NCBI GenBank assembly: GCA_001825665.1
Contig: MHXZ01000091.1
Coordinates: 1-37,892 of the forward strand
From: Planctomycetes bacterium GWF2_41_51
GTDB taxonomy: Bacteria; Planctomycetota; Phycisphaerae; Sedimentisphaerales; UBA12454
DNA: 37,892 nucleotides
Direction of reading: 5' to 3'
This document shows positions 26,501-33,364 of this stretch, piece after piece. Numbering within the stretch: the first letter of the stretch is position 1; each line of letters begins with the position of its first letter. Below the pieces are notes generated by a model. The model was not told where the DNA came from, searched no databases, and was given only the letters and a program-made list of their open reading frames with translations. Both the position numbers and the translations under genes were made by a program.

Positions 26501-26526
26501 CATTGCGAGCGAAGCGAAGCAATCTC
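26501..26526 (+). repeat. Palindromic repeat, copy B (intergenic)
   Basis: This is the shortest copy, starting CATTGCGAGCGAAG and ending CGAAGCAATCTC. It lies in the gap between flhA and the small membrane gene. It has the same ends as the copies at 19994 and 28178 and the same orientation. Confidence 0.75.
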
Positions 26527-26573
26527 TTATTTAGCTATGTCAATTATTCTGCATCTTTGAAAGGATTTAGTTT

Positions 26574-26819
26574 ATGATATTTAATGCACGCTCAATTTCG
26601 ATGACTATTGCGGTTGTAAGTTTTTTCTGTTTCGCTGTTATTGGATGGTCAAATGGGCTTTCGCAATTAACTTGTGCTAAAAGGGCTTCTATCGCGGCAT
26701 TTGTTATATATATTTGTACGTCTTTTGCTGTTAAAGCTGTAAATGTTATTTTAACCAATGCGATAGCGGATAAACAGGCTCAGCAGCCAAAGGAAGAGGT
26801 AAATGGCAGCAGTAACTAA
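26574..26819 (+). CDS. Small two-helix membrane protein between flhA and fliA
   Basis: This 81-residue protein has two hydrophobic helices (residues ~10-27, MTIAVVSFFCFAVIGWS; ~40-62, AAFVIYICTSFAVKAVNVIL) and a short charged C-terminal tail. A clear AAAGGA precedes the ATG, and its end overlaps the fliA start by 17 bases, so it is translated together with fliA. No family is recognised. It occupies the slot usually taken by flhF/flhG. It could tune export, or simply be a lineage-specific flagellar membrane peptide. Confidence 0.7.
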   Translation: MIFNARSISMTIAVVSFFCFAVIGWSNGLSQLTCAKRASIAAFVIYICTSFAVKAVNVILTNAIADKQAQQPKEEVNGSSN

Positions 26820-27603
26820 AAAATCTACTCAGGAACTGCCTTTCCCTAATGCAGAGGAATGTCTAAAAAACCGCGCGCGGGATGCCTACAATGGCAGCAG
26901 GGACAATACTGCCAGAAGCGAGATGATTTTACAGTTTATCCCTATGGTACACAAGATTGTTCAGCGTGCCGTTACTTATATCAAGCCGCCTTTGTCTTAT
27001 GAAGATCTTGTTTCCGCCGGCACTGTCGGTTTAATTAAAGCCGCACGGGATTATAATCCTTCCTTCCAGGCCGAATTTAAAACTTACGCTTATATTCGGG
27101 TAAAAGGTGCTGTGCTTGATGAGTTAAGAAACTTTTCACTCCTCCCCGCGAATGTCGATAAACAGATTAAAGATGCTTCAAAGACAAGTATTGAAATTAC
27201 TAATCAGACCGGCAAAGCGCCAACCGATGAGGAGCTTGCAGATAAATTACAGATTACTGTCGATAAACTTTATCAGACTTTTGAAAATGCGCGTACCAAA
27301 AACTTTGTATCCATTGACAGTACGTCGGACAATTCACTTTCCATTGGTTCTACTCTCATTGCTTCCGATACTCCTTCACCCGATAAGCAGCTCGAACAAA
27401 GTGAGCTTATTGAAAAATTAACCGAAGCTATCCTGCAATTGAGCGAAAGACAACGACAGATTATCATCCTCTATTATCATAAAGAATTGACTATGAAACA
27501 GATAGCTGAGGTTTTTAAAATTACCGAACCCAGAGTTAGTCAGTTGCACTCAAGTGCATTATTTAACCTGTCTGTTAAAATGAGGAAACTCAAAGATGGA
27601 TGA
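26803..27603 (+). CDS. fliA: Flagellar sigma factor FliA (sigma-28)
   Basis: FliA directs RNA polymerase to late flagellar and chemotaxis promoters. The 266-residue product has region 2 (~45-110: FIPMVHKIVQRAVTYIKPPL, YEDLVSAGTVGLIKAARDYN, FKTYAYIRVKGAVLDELRN), region 3 (~115-165) and region 4 (~210-258: LSERQRQIIILYYHKELTMK, QIAEVFKITEPRVSQLHSSA), all typical of the FliA/WhiG family. The start lies in the end of the upstream small membrane gene and has AGGAAGAGG before it. Candidate targets in this window are the fliD (1336-1363) and flgM (29509-29535) promoters. Its antagonist FlgM is encoded about 2 kb downstream. Confidence 0.96.
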   Translation: MAAVTKKSTQELPFPNAEECLKNRARDAYNGSRDNTARSEMILQFIPMVHKIVQRAVTYIKPPLSYEDLVSAGTVGLIKAARDYNPSFQAEFKTYAYIRVKGAVLDELRNFSLLPANVDKQIKDASKTSIEITNQTGKAPTDEELADKLQITVDKLYQTFENARTKNFVSIDSTSDNSLSIGSTLIASDTPSPDKQLEQSELIEKLTEAILQLSERQRQIIILYYHKELTMKQIAEVFKITEPRVSQLHSSALFNLSVKMRKLKDG

Positions 27604-27820
27604 TCGATTAATAAAACCCGTTGAAGGCAATCAAAACATTATTGGTATTACTTCTGCCAAGGACTTGAAGGAAAAAAAGAAACGTCAGGATTTCAGTGGA
27701 AAGCAGAATCAGGAAAATCAAATCATTCAGGATGAAATCATTGAATCGGATGGTGAAAAAATCAAAGTTGATGTTCCTGTTGTTGAAAAAAATAAGAACT
27801 CAATCGATTTTTGCGCATAA
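27596..27820 (+). CDS. Small charged hypothetical protein coupled to fliA
   Basis: This 74-residue, highly charged, probably disordered protein (MDDRLIKPVEGNQNIIGITS at the start, many Lys/Asp/Glu/Gln after) has no membrane segment. Its ATG overlaps the fliA stop by 8 bases, which is strong support for translational coupling. No family is recognised. Position suggests a flagellar role, but none can be named. Confidence 0.6.
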   Translation: MDDRLIKPVEGNQNIIGITSAKDLKEKKKRQDFSGKQNQENQIIQDEIIESDGEKIKVDVPVVEKNKNSIDFCA

Positions 27821-27868
27821 GCTGCTTTTCTGCTGAATGAACGTACCAGGTAAACTTAGGATAAACTA

Positions 27869-28108
27869 ATGGAAAAATCAACCGCACGTATTTTAAAGAG
27901 CAGCGATGTAAGGCTGGATGGAACTTTTCATCTCGAAAACAATCTCCAGCAGCAGCAGCCGCAAAAACCAAAAAATTCTGCCTCTGTTCCGATTCAGGCC
28001 CGAATTGTCGAATCTCAGCCCCAGTTCGCTGTTATAGAAGTAATATGCAGTTGCGGAACTAAAACGCATATCAGATGTGAATACAAAGCACCGGCCGCAA
28101 GCCAGTGA
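27869..28108 (+). CDS. Small hypothetical protein with CSCG cysteine motif
   Basis: This 79-residue protein starts MEKSTARILKSSDVRLDGTF, has a Gln-rich stretch (QQQQPQKP, ~27-34) and a C-terminal strand-like segment with cysteines (VICSCGTKTHIRCEY, ~57-71) that could form a half zinc site when dimerised. TTAGGA precedes the ATG. It stands between the gene after fliA and two lipoprotein genes, all on one strand. The N-terminal phrase recalls the start of FliH proteins, but the protein is far too short to be a full FliH. Family unknown. Confidence 0.6.
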   Translation: MEKSTARILKSSDVRLDGTFHLENNLQQQQPQKPKNSASVPIQARIVESQPQFAVIEVICSCGTKTHIRCEYKAPAASQ

Positions 28109-28144
28109 TTAATCAGGCCAGTGATTAATATGGAGAAAATAAAA

Positions 28145-28786
28145 ATGAAAACTGAAAAAATTATATCAGCCTTTAATGTCATTGCGAGGAGTCCTGTTGA
28201 GCGAAAGCGAATCAGGACAGAGCCTGCCCCCGCGCAGGCGGGGGAAGCAATCTCAAAGTTTAGAGTTAGGCATAACTTTATATATTCATTTGTTATTATA
28301 TCTTTGACAATGTTTTTATTCACGGGATGTATGCCGAACAAATCATCTGCTGATAATGACATCAGTCCAGCCCCGGCGGCTAATCAGGATATGTCCAAAA
28401 GATTCCAGAACGCTGAAACTGGTGATGCCACAGCCGTTGACTCTGCGATTAAGCTTGCGCAGGATCATGCGATACTTTCCGAAAAAATGACACAGACACA
28501 CCAGCAAAATCAGGAATTAATCGCCGAGAACAATAAACTCAAAGAACGTATCGCCGCTCTTGAACCCGAATTAGCTCAGACAAAGAAGGAACTGGAAGAG
28601 GCAAATACTTTGCTGATTGATATGCGTATAGAAATTAATAATTGGAAAACGGATGTGCTCGGCTTCCGCGACGAACTTCGTCAGGCCGACAAAGCACAGC
28701 TCGAAACACTGCTGAAAATTCTCCAGGTCCTTGGCGGAGAAGTCAATTCCCCGCCGTCTAAGGTTTTGGATGCTAATAAACCCTGA
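28145..28786 (+). CDS. Coiled-coil lipoprotein with a repeat element in its N-terminus
   Basis: I chose the ATG at 28145 because GGAGA lies 8 bases upstream; the next in-frame ATGs at 28121 and 28130 have weaker signals. The ~213-residue product has an unusually long n-region, a hydrophobic helix (IYSFVIISLTMFLFTGC) ending in the lipobox LFTGC, then a long coiled coil (~110-180, ENNKLKERIAALEPELAQTK). It should be anchored to a membrane by lipid on the Cys. Residues ~12-38 (VIARSPVERKRIRTEPAPAQ then AGEAIS) are encoded by a palindromic repeat. It lies at the end of the flagellar operon beside a second lipoprotein, so a link to basal disk or ring structures is possible but not shown. Confidence 0.72.
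   Translation: MKTEKIISAFNVIARSPVERKRIRTEPAPAQAGEAISKFRVRHNFIYSFVIISLTMFLFTGCMPNKSSADNDISPAPAANQDMSKRFQNAETGDATAVDSAIKLAQDHAILSEKMTQTHQQNQELIAENNKLKERIAALEPELAQTKKELEEANTLLIDMRIEINNWKTDVLGFRDELRQADKAQLETLLKILQVLGGEVNSPPSKVLDANKP
28178..28254 (+). repeat. Palindromic repeat, copy C (inside a coding region)
   Basis: This is the longest copy (77 bases), running from GTCATTGCGAGGAG to GGAAGCAATCTC. It contains an inner GTCCTG/CAGGAC inverted pair and a strong CCCCCGC-GCAG-GCGGGGG hairpin (28227-28244). It is read in frame in the lipoprotein gene but in a different frame from copy A (here V-I-A-R, there S-L-R-G). Confidence 0.8.
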
Positions 28787-28803
28787 TTATGATGGTGAAT
28801 AAA

Positions 28804-29430
28804 ATGAAAATTTTTAAATATAGTCTCGTATTGTTGCTTCTGCTTCTCTCTGGCTGCACTGGCAGCAAATCGAAAAAATCCGGCCCCGCCTATTTCTATT
28901 TGAACCAGAACAGAAATTTATCGTCGGTTGGAAGAACCATTTTAGTTGAATTAAGCAACGACTCGGCTTATCCCAAAGTTTCATCTGATGTAACCGATGC
29001 TCTTTATGAAGCGATACAGAAAAAACAGTTATTCGGCATAAATGTCGTCCGCAAAAATGACCCCGCCTGGCGAAATCTCCAGCTTGATAATTTCACAGGC
29101 TATTCACTCGACCAGTTATCGGCCATTCACAAAACTTTGAAGGCCGAAGCCGTGCTGCGGGGAACTATCACAAGATACGAACCTTATCCTCATTTGATTT
29201 TAGGACTCCGTCTCGAACTTCTCGATTTAAAGGATGGCCAATTATTATGGGCCTTGGAACAAATATGGGACGCTGATGATAAAAATACGCAGGACCGTGT
29301 TAAGGATTTTTATGATAAAACTATTATTCCTTTCGGTGACGGTCTCGAAAAAGGTCTTGGCGTTGTAAGCTCCCTGAAATTTTTTAAATTCATCGCTTAT
29401 GAAACTGCTGAAACATTACAACATAAATAG
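28804..29430 (+). CDS. Lipoprotein with LpoB/CsgG/FlgO-like fold, flagellar operon
   Basis: The ATG at 28804 has GGTGA 5 bases upstream and gives a clean signal: MKIFKYSLVLLLLLLSGC with a LLSGC lipobox (Cys18). The mature ~190 residues look like the alpha/beta fold shared by LpoB, CsgG-N and FlgO proteins: ILVELSNDSAYPKVSSDVTD, then AEAVLRGTITRYEPYPHLIL and LRLELLDLKDGQLLWALEQ. FlgO/FlgP/FlgT lipoproteins build extra outer-membrane rings in Vibrio. Position in the flagellar operon fits such a role, but LpoB-like activators of cell-wall synthesis are an alternative. An in-frame ATG at 28789 would add five residues. Confidence 0.72.
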   Translation: MKIFKYSLVLLLLLLSGCTGSKSKKSGPAYFYLNQNRNLSSVGRTILVELSNDSAYPKVSSDVTDALYEAIQKKQLFGINVVRKNDPAWRNLQLDNFTGYSLDQLSAIHKTLKAEAVLRGTITRYEPYPHLILGLRLELLDLKDGQLLWALEQIWDADDKNTQDRVKDFYDKTIIPFGDGLEKGLGVVSSLKFFKFIAYETAETLQHK

Positions 29431-29508
29431 CATTTTTTTTATTTCGCGTCATTATCGGCCCGAAAAAAAATAAACTTTAAAAAATTATGATTTTTTAATA
29501 AAATACCG

Positions 29509-29535
29509 TAAAGTTTTTTTGAAAATCTGCGAGAA
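29509..29535 (+). promoter_or_regulatory. sigma-28 (FliA)-type promoter for flgM
   Basis: TAAAGTTT (perfect -35) is followed after 11 bases by TGCGAGAA, which shares 5 of 8 bases with GCCGATAA. RNA would start near 29543, close to the flgM ATG at 29570. FlgM under FliA control is a known arrangement. Confidence 0.6.
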
Positions 29536-29569
29536 TAAAGCGGTTATAAATGCAAAAGGTATTTTTAAA

Positions 29570-29836
29570 ATGATAGACAAAGTGAATAACAAACAGGTAT
29601 CCGATATTCTTAAGGATGTTGCAAAACAATCGCAGCCGCTTAACCGTTCTGTAACCGATCGCGCAGACGCTTCTTTACAGATTAGCAGCGAATCGCTGAT
29701 TGACCAGGTAAAACAAATCCCTTCAGAAAACACCAGCGCAGTGGAAGAAGCCCGCCGTCTCATAGCTGCCGGCAAACTTGATACTCCAGAGAACATTAAA
29801 GCCGCAGCGCAGGCGATTTTGAAATTTGGTGTTTAG
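29570..29836 (+). CDS. flgM: FlgM-like anti-sigma-28 factor
   Basis: FlgM holds FliA inactive until the hook is complete and it is exported. The start at 29570 (MIDKVNNKQV) has AAAAGGT upstream; an in-frame ATG at 29519 would begin inside the promoter. The 88-residue product has a polar, flexible N-terminal half and the FlgM-type C-terminal part: LQISSESLIDQVKQI, then VEEARRLIAAGKLDTPENIK and AAAQAILKFGV, matching the family pattern of two helices ending in IAxxIL-F. A sigma-28-like promoter lies just upstream and fliA about 2 kb before, which supports the call. Confidence 0.75.
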   Translation: MIDKVNNKQVSDILKDVAKQSQPLNRSVTDRADASLQISSESLIDQVKQIPSENTSAVEEARRLIAAGKLDTPENIKAAAQAILKFGV

Positions 29837-29858
29837 TTAGGATTTGCCTTAAGGAAGA

Positions 29859-30095
29859 TTAAGCAAGATAATCGAGGATTTGGCCGCTCGGCATTGAGTT
29901 AAGAATTCCCTTTTCCAATTCGAATCCTTTTATATTCTTTATCGTTCCCTTTACTTGTTCGAACCAGAATTTCGCCGTATTTAACTCATCGCTTTCATAC
30001 AGGCAATCATTCATTCGCTCAATCGGCTGTAACGCTGTACCGGTTACTCCGAAATGAACTGATTTGATTACCCTGCATGAAATTTTCTTTGTCAA
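29859..30095 (-). CDS. Small hypothetical protein
   Basis: This 78-residue open frame starts with TTG at 30095 preceded by GGGGG. It has ordinary composition without membrane segment or signal peptide (SVHFGVTGTALQPIERMND and KFWFEQVKGTIKNIKGFELE are its most structured parts). It is convergent with flgM, 22 bases away. No family is recognised, and it might not be expressed. Confidence 0.4.
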   Translation of the reverse strand: MTKKISCRVIKSVHFGVTGTALQPIERMNDCLYESDELNTAKFWFEQVKGTIKNIKGFELEKGILNSMPSGQILDYLA

Positions 30096-30273
30096 TTACT
30101 GCCCCCAATTATTACATTGCCCATCTTAACATATATATCAGCAAAAGTCAAGTTTTTCATCCATTTGGAGTAGAAATAGCGAATCTGATTTAATATGGGT
30201 AAAGTTCGTCTAAGGAGAGCTTGTGGATTTTTCGTGTGATTACCGGATTATTATTGGCCGCTGCCTATGGCAA

Positions 30274-30540
30274 TCAACTATCGTTTCTTTTCTTTTCAAG
30301 CAGACTTTTTAAATGTTTATTTTCTCTGCGTGTTGCTTCAAGGTCGAAAAGTTGATATTTGATGCATATTCTAAGATAATCCAGCGATTCCTGTAAACTG
30401 TCAACGCTTTTGCGTAATTTTTTGCAGTTATCGGTCGCTTGTTTTGCCAGACTTGCAAGTTTTTGTTGTTGAGGTCCCCCGGCAGAATCAAATTCTTTTA
30501 GCAGTTCGTTCAGTTTGTCTTCGATTTTTGGTTCTTCCAT
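30274..30540 (-). CDS. Small coiled-coil hypothetical protein
   Basis: This 88-residue protein is almost wholly helical with heptad repeats (residues ~25-82, KKLRKSVDSLQESLDYLRIC), acidic at the start and basic at the end, without membrane segment. An AAGGA lies about 10 bases before the ATG. No family or partner is recognised. The 178 bases to the next minus-strand gene hold no clear signal. Confidence 0.55.
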   Translation of the reverse strand: MEEPKIEDKLNELLKEFDSAGGPQQQKLASLAKQATDNCKKLRKSVDSLQESLDYLRICIKYQLFDLEATRRENKHLKSLLEKKRNDS

Positions 30541-30772
30541 TTCCGTGCATCCTTCGTTTTCAGCCCAATTTCGATAGATCTATATTAGCAAATTACTTAG
30601 TCGAAATCAAGCAAATTTGAATTACTACGCCTTTTGAACAGCTTTAAAGCATTTATAGCCGTTTTGGGTCTTTAAAAAAACCTCAATTTTGCTTAAAAAA
30701 ACACGATTTTTATTGTAGTCTTGATTTGTCTCTGTAGAATTGTTTTTTTAACTTAAAGGGATTTTTTTTCCT

Positions 30773-30973
30773 ATGCAGATTATTGCAAAATGCCCCGATT
30801 GTTCCAACACCTGGCTTCTCGACGCATCCGCCGCCGATAGAAGAATTACCTGCCAAACCTGCGGCAGACTATTCAAAGTGCCAAAACTCGACGAAATTCA
30901 AAAAGCCGTTAAGCTGATAAAGAAGTCAAAGGGTATGATTTACGTGGACGAGAACGGCCAAACCTACGCATAG
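30773..30973 (+). CDS. Zinc-ribbon protein
   Basis: This 66-residue protein has two CxxC knuckles (CPDC at 7-10 and CQTC at 27-30) in a short beta ribbon, ITCQTCGRLFKVP, resembling the MJ0042-type zinc-ribbon found at the start of many planctomycete and proteobacterial proteins, followed by a basic helix. It should bind one zinc ion; the target is unknown. AAAGGG lies before the ATG, but a poly-T tract makes the spacing long. Its end overlaps the end of the convergent YkgJ-like gene by 10 bases. Confidence 0.72.
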   Translation: MQIIAKCPDCSNTWLLDASAADRRITCQTCGRLFKVPKLDEIQKAVKLIKKSKGMIYVDENGQTYA

Positions 30974-31803
30974 GCTGCCGCTAATTCCAGCCGTGGTTTT
31001 GCTGTGGCAGATTCTTTCTGTTTCAAAATCTCCGCAAAAAGTCTGACCATTTCCATTGCAGACCATTTTCGCTCTGCCCGCCAAAGATTATCCTGCACCC
31101 ATGCCTGAGAAAACGGAAGCATTATCGCCTCAACTTCTGTTCCTTCAAGCTCGCTGGCCAGTTCTCCAAGCGCCTCAAGAACACTTACCTTAATCGGCAC
31201 TACATTGGGCCTGCACAGATGGTCTTGCTTACAGGAATCAGATGAGCCGGTTACGATATGCTCTCGGCAGGCTATCGGTCTTTGTTCATACAGCATACAC
31301 AGTCCGCCCGACAGTAAAGGGCATACCTGTTTAAGTTCGCCGTACCATTTATTTACTTGACCGACGCTGCGTTTACCGAGCTTCGCAAAATCTTTCAGAT
31401 ATTCGCTGTACTCTGTTTTTTCAAGGATTCTCACTGCCGATTTAATGCACCTGCGTAAAAGCCGGTTGCTTGTTTTGTTCGACTTCGCCATAAATTCTTC
31501 TCTCATCCGAAAAACTTCCGGCACAGACATCGGAATCAGAGAACTGCAGCAGCTGCAGCATCCTTTTCGGCAGGGCACATTTATACCTTTCTCCTTAATT
31601 CCCTGCAAAATCGCATTTGCCATCTTGCTCGATATTTTTCGTGCAATAGGCACAATATCCGAAAGTGTCGCTTCTTCGCTTATTACATTGATACTAAAAT
31701 CCAGAACTCTGCCGGAAATTTCAAGCTCAAATTGGAAAAGCTCCCCCTTATATGGTTCCTGATGAAATGCATTAAATAATTTGATAACCTGCCTTGATCT
31801 CAT
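30964..31803 (-). CDS. YkgJ-family cysteine-cluster protein
   Basis: This 279-residue cytoplasmic protein has the cysteine cluster of the YkgJ/CxxCxxCC family: CRKGCCSCCSSLIPMSVPEV (residues ~77-96) and the later CPLLSGGLCMLYEQRPIACR (~161-180), which likely bind a metal or Fe-S cluster. The last ~100 residues are helical. No enzyme activity is established for the family. It lies 15 bases after a coiled-coil membrane protein gene on the same strand, so the two may form an operon. The end converges on the zinc-ribbon gene. Confidence 0.82.
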   Translation of the reverse strand: MRSRQVIKLFNAFHQEPYKGELFQFELEISGRVLDFSINVISEEATLSDIVPIARKISSKMANAILQGIKEKGINVPCRKGCCSCCSSLIPMSVPEVFRMREEFMAKSNKTSNRLLRRCIKSAVRILEKTEYSEYLKDFAKLGKRSVGQVNKWYGELKQVCPLLSGGLCMLYEQRPIACREHIVTGSSDSCKQDHLCRPNVVPIKVSVLEALGELASELEGTEVEAIMLPFSQAWVQDNLWRAERKWSAMEMVRLFAEILKQKESATAKPRLELAAAYA

Positions 31804-31818
31804 TATCTCTCTTTCAGC

Positions 31819-32217
31819 CTATGGTTTTAACTGATCAGGATTTGAGTTGCCGTTTGCGTCGCTTTTAATTTCATTTTGCATTGCAGGCTTTGGAATGCCC
31901 AACGCTCTTTCAATTCTTGCAATCCTGACTGTTAAATCCGCCAGCTTGCTTTCAATTGATGAAAGTTTATTGCTCGATTGCTGAACATCGGCACCGATAC
32001 TCTCGAAATTTCTTTCAGTCATATACATTAGCCGGTCAACAATTCGTTCGTATGCGCTTATTATTCGCCCAAAGTCGTTTTGATATTCGGGCAGGGTAAT
32101 ATCATTCGTCATTTCCAATCTGGTGTCTTGGCCCCAACTCGAATTGTATACCGCAATGACTAAAAGACCAACCGTCAGAATTATCCCGACAGCTATTATT
32201 TTTTTGTTCCTGACCAT
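31819..32217 (-). CDS. Membrane-anchored coiled-coil hypothetical protein
   Basis: This 132-residue protein has an N-terminal transmembrane or uncleaved signal helix (residues 6-24, KIIAVGIILTVGLLVIAVY), then a periplasmic coiled coil (~45-105, SSNKLSSIESKLADLTVRIA) and a polar tail. GGAG lies before the ATG. It is the first gene of a two-gene unit with the YkgJ-like gene. No family is recognised. Confidence 0.7.
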   Translation of the reverse strand: MVRNKKIIAVGIILTVGLLVIAVYNSSWGQDTRLEMTNDITLPEYQNDFGRIISAYERIVDRLMYMTERNFESIGADVQQSSNKLSSIESKLADLTVRIARIERALGIPKPAMQNEIKSDANGNSNPDQLKP

Positions 32218-32297
32218 TAATTCTCCAGGATACTAACTAATTTTAACCTGAATCTTATCCAAATTATTTATCGTCATTTTTCAGCCTCAAATAAGCT

Positions 32298-32325
32298 AAG
32301 AAAACCTGTCTTTTCGGGTTTTCTT
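32298..32325. other. Inverted repeat of unknown role
   Basis: AAGAAAACC and GGTTTTCTT form a perfect 9-bp stem around a 10-base loop, between divergent genes. No T-run follows on either strand, so it is not an ordinary terminator. It lies about 80 bases before the minus-strand coiled-coil gene and may be an operator or leader structure. Confidence 0.4.
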
Positions 32326-32421
32326 CCTGTCTGCATTGTATGTTCTTATATAAGAGGAGGTTATAGTCCTAAAAAAATCGAAAATTTTTTAAAAAAACAC
32401 GATATTATCGCCCTTTGCGAG

Positions 32422-32448
32422 TTGACATACCCTTTTTTATATATACTT
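32422..32448 (+). promoter_or_regulatory. Candidate sigma-70 promoter before the M50 protease gene
   Basis: A perfect -35 (TTGACA) is followed by an AT-rich tract with a TACTTT -10-like hexamer at 16 bases and TATACT at 14 bases. The surrounding 200 bases are T-rich and hold no other gene. Confidence 0.45.
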
Positions 32449-32533
32449 TACGGTTGAAACAAGGACCTAAAAGGATGCCTTGGGTTCGGAACTCTTTCAT
32501 TGCTTTTTTTTAGAAATTCGATACTTTACCGTA

Positions 32534-33241
32534 ATGACCCCGGAAATTCTTATTTTAGGTTTAGCTTGGTATCTCGTTTTCGTTGTTTCATTGACATTCC
32601 ACGAAGCCGCCCACGCCTTCATCGCCCATCGCCTCGGCGACAGCACCGCCTACAATTCAGGCCAGGTCTCACTCGACCCGACTCCGCATATCCGCCGTGA
32701 ACCCATCGGCATGGTTGTGCTTCCGATTATTTCATTCCTCGCCAATGGCTGGATGATTGGCTGGGCAAGCACCCCATACGACCCTAATTGGGCAAGGCGC
32801 TATCCCAAACGTGAAATATTAATGGCAGTTGCAGGACCGGCAGCAAATCTGATTTTGGTCATAATTGCCGCGCTGCTTATCCGCCTCGGTATGTTATTTG
32901 ATATTTTCTATCCTCCCGAAACAATTACCTTTTCACACGTTGTTGATGTCATCCGCGAAGGAAGGGCACTTGCCGGCATTGGCGTAATCGTCAGCATTCT
33001 TTTTACATTGAACCTTGTACTTTTCGTTTTCAATTTGCTTCCAATTCCTCCTCTCGACGGCAGTGCATTGGTCCCGCTTTTTCTAAGTGAGCAAAATGCG
33101 AATTTATATAAGCAGTTAATAACCCGTCCTGCATTTTCGATTATCGGTTTGATAATCGCCTGGCAGTTATTCGGTTTTCTTTTTGCCCCCATCCACACTC
33201 TCGCTCTGAATCTGCTATTCCCCGGTTGGCATTACTCGTAA
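32534..33241 (+). CDS. Site-2 protease-like M50 family metallopeptidase
   Basis: This 235-residue polytopic membrane protease-like protein has the zinc motif HEAAH (residues 23-27) in the first helix (LTFHEAAHAFIAHRLGD), a second conserved region RYPKREILMAVAGPAANLIL, and the third metal-ligand motif NLLPIPPLDGSALV. It cuts or may cut substrates within the membrane; the substrate is unknown. The ATG at 32534 fits the family length but has no ribosome site. An in-frame TTG at 32480 has AAGGA just upstream and would add 18 residues. A separate 12-codon frame (ATG at 32475) also uses that site. Confidence 0.9.
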   Translation: MTPEILILGLAWYLVFVVSLTFHEAAHAFIAHRLGDSTAYNSGQVSLDPTPHIRREPIGMVVLPIISFLANGWMIGWASTPYDPNWARRYPKREILMAVAGPAANLILVIIAALLIRLGMLFDIFYPPETITFSHVVDVIREGRALAGIGVIVSILFTLNLVLFVFNLLPIPPLDGSALVPLFLSEQNANLYKQLITRPAFSIIGLIIAWQLFGFLFAPIHTLALNLLFPGWHYS

Positions 33242-33281
33242 GTAATCTCATCTCCCGATTATCGGAGGTTTTATCAATAAC

Positions 33282-33322
33282 AAAAAAAAATCCCAGGCGG
33301 GTTTAAAACTCACCTGGGATTT
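33282..33322 (-). terminator. Intrinsic terminator of the spermidine-synthase-like gene
   Basis: Read on the minus strand, AAATCCCAGG pairs with CCTGGGATTT and an additional inner stem, followed by nine T residues. The sequence between the stop and the hairpin (ACATTTTATTCCCCTT) is repeated at the MCP terminator. Confidence 0.9.
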
Positions 33323-33364
33323 GAAGGGGAATAAAATGTTTCATTATTACAATTTTATATATTT

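Noticed and set aside
29440-29475. AT-rich inverted repeat after the second lipoprotein as a terminator
   Set aside because: The stem is short with mismatches, and no T-run follows on the plus strand.
33325-33350. GGGGAATAAAATG on the plus strand as ribosome site and start of a tiny gene (also at 36077)
   Set aside because: It opens only 10 and 4 codons and is better explained, on the minus strand, as a conserved leader of the terminator module.
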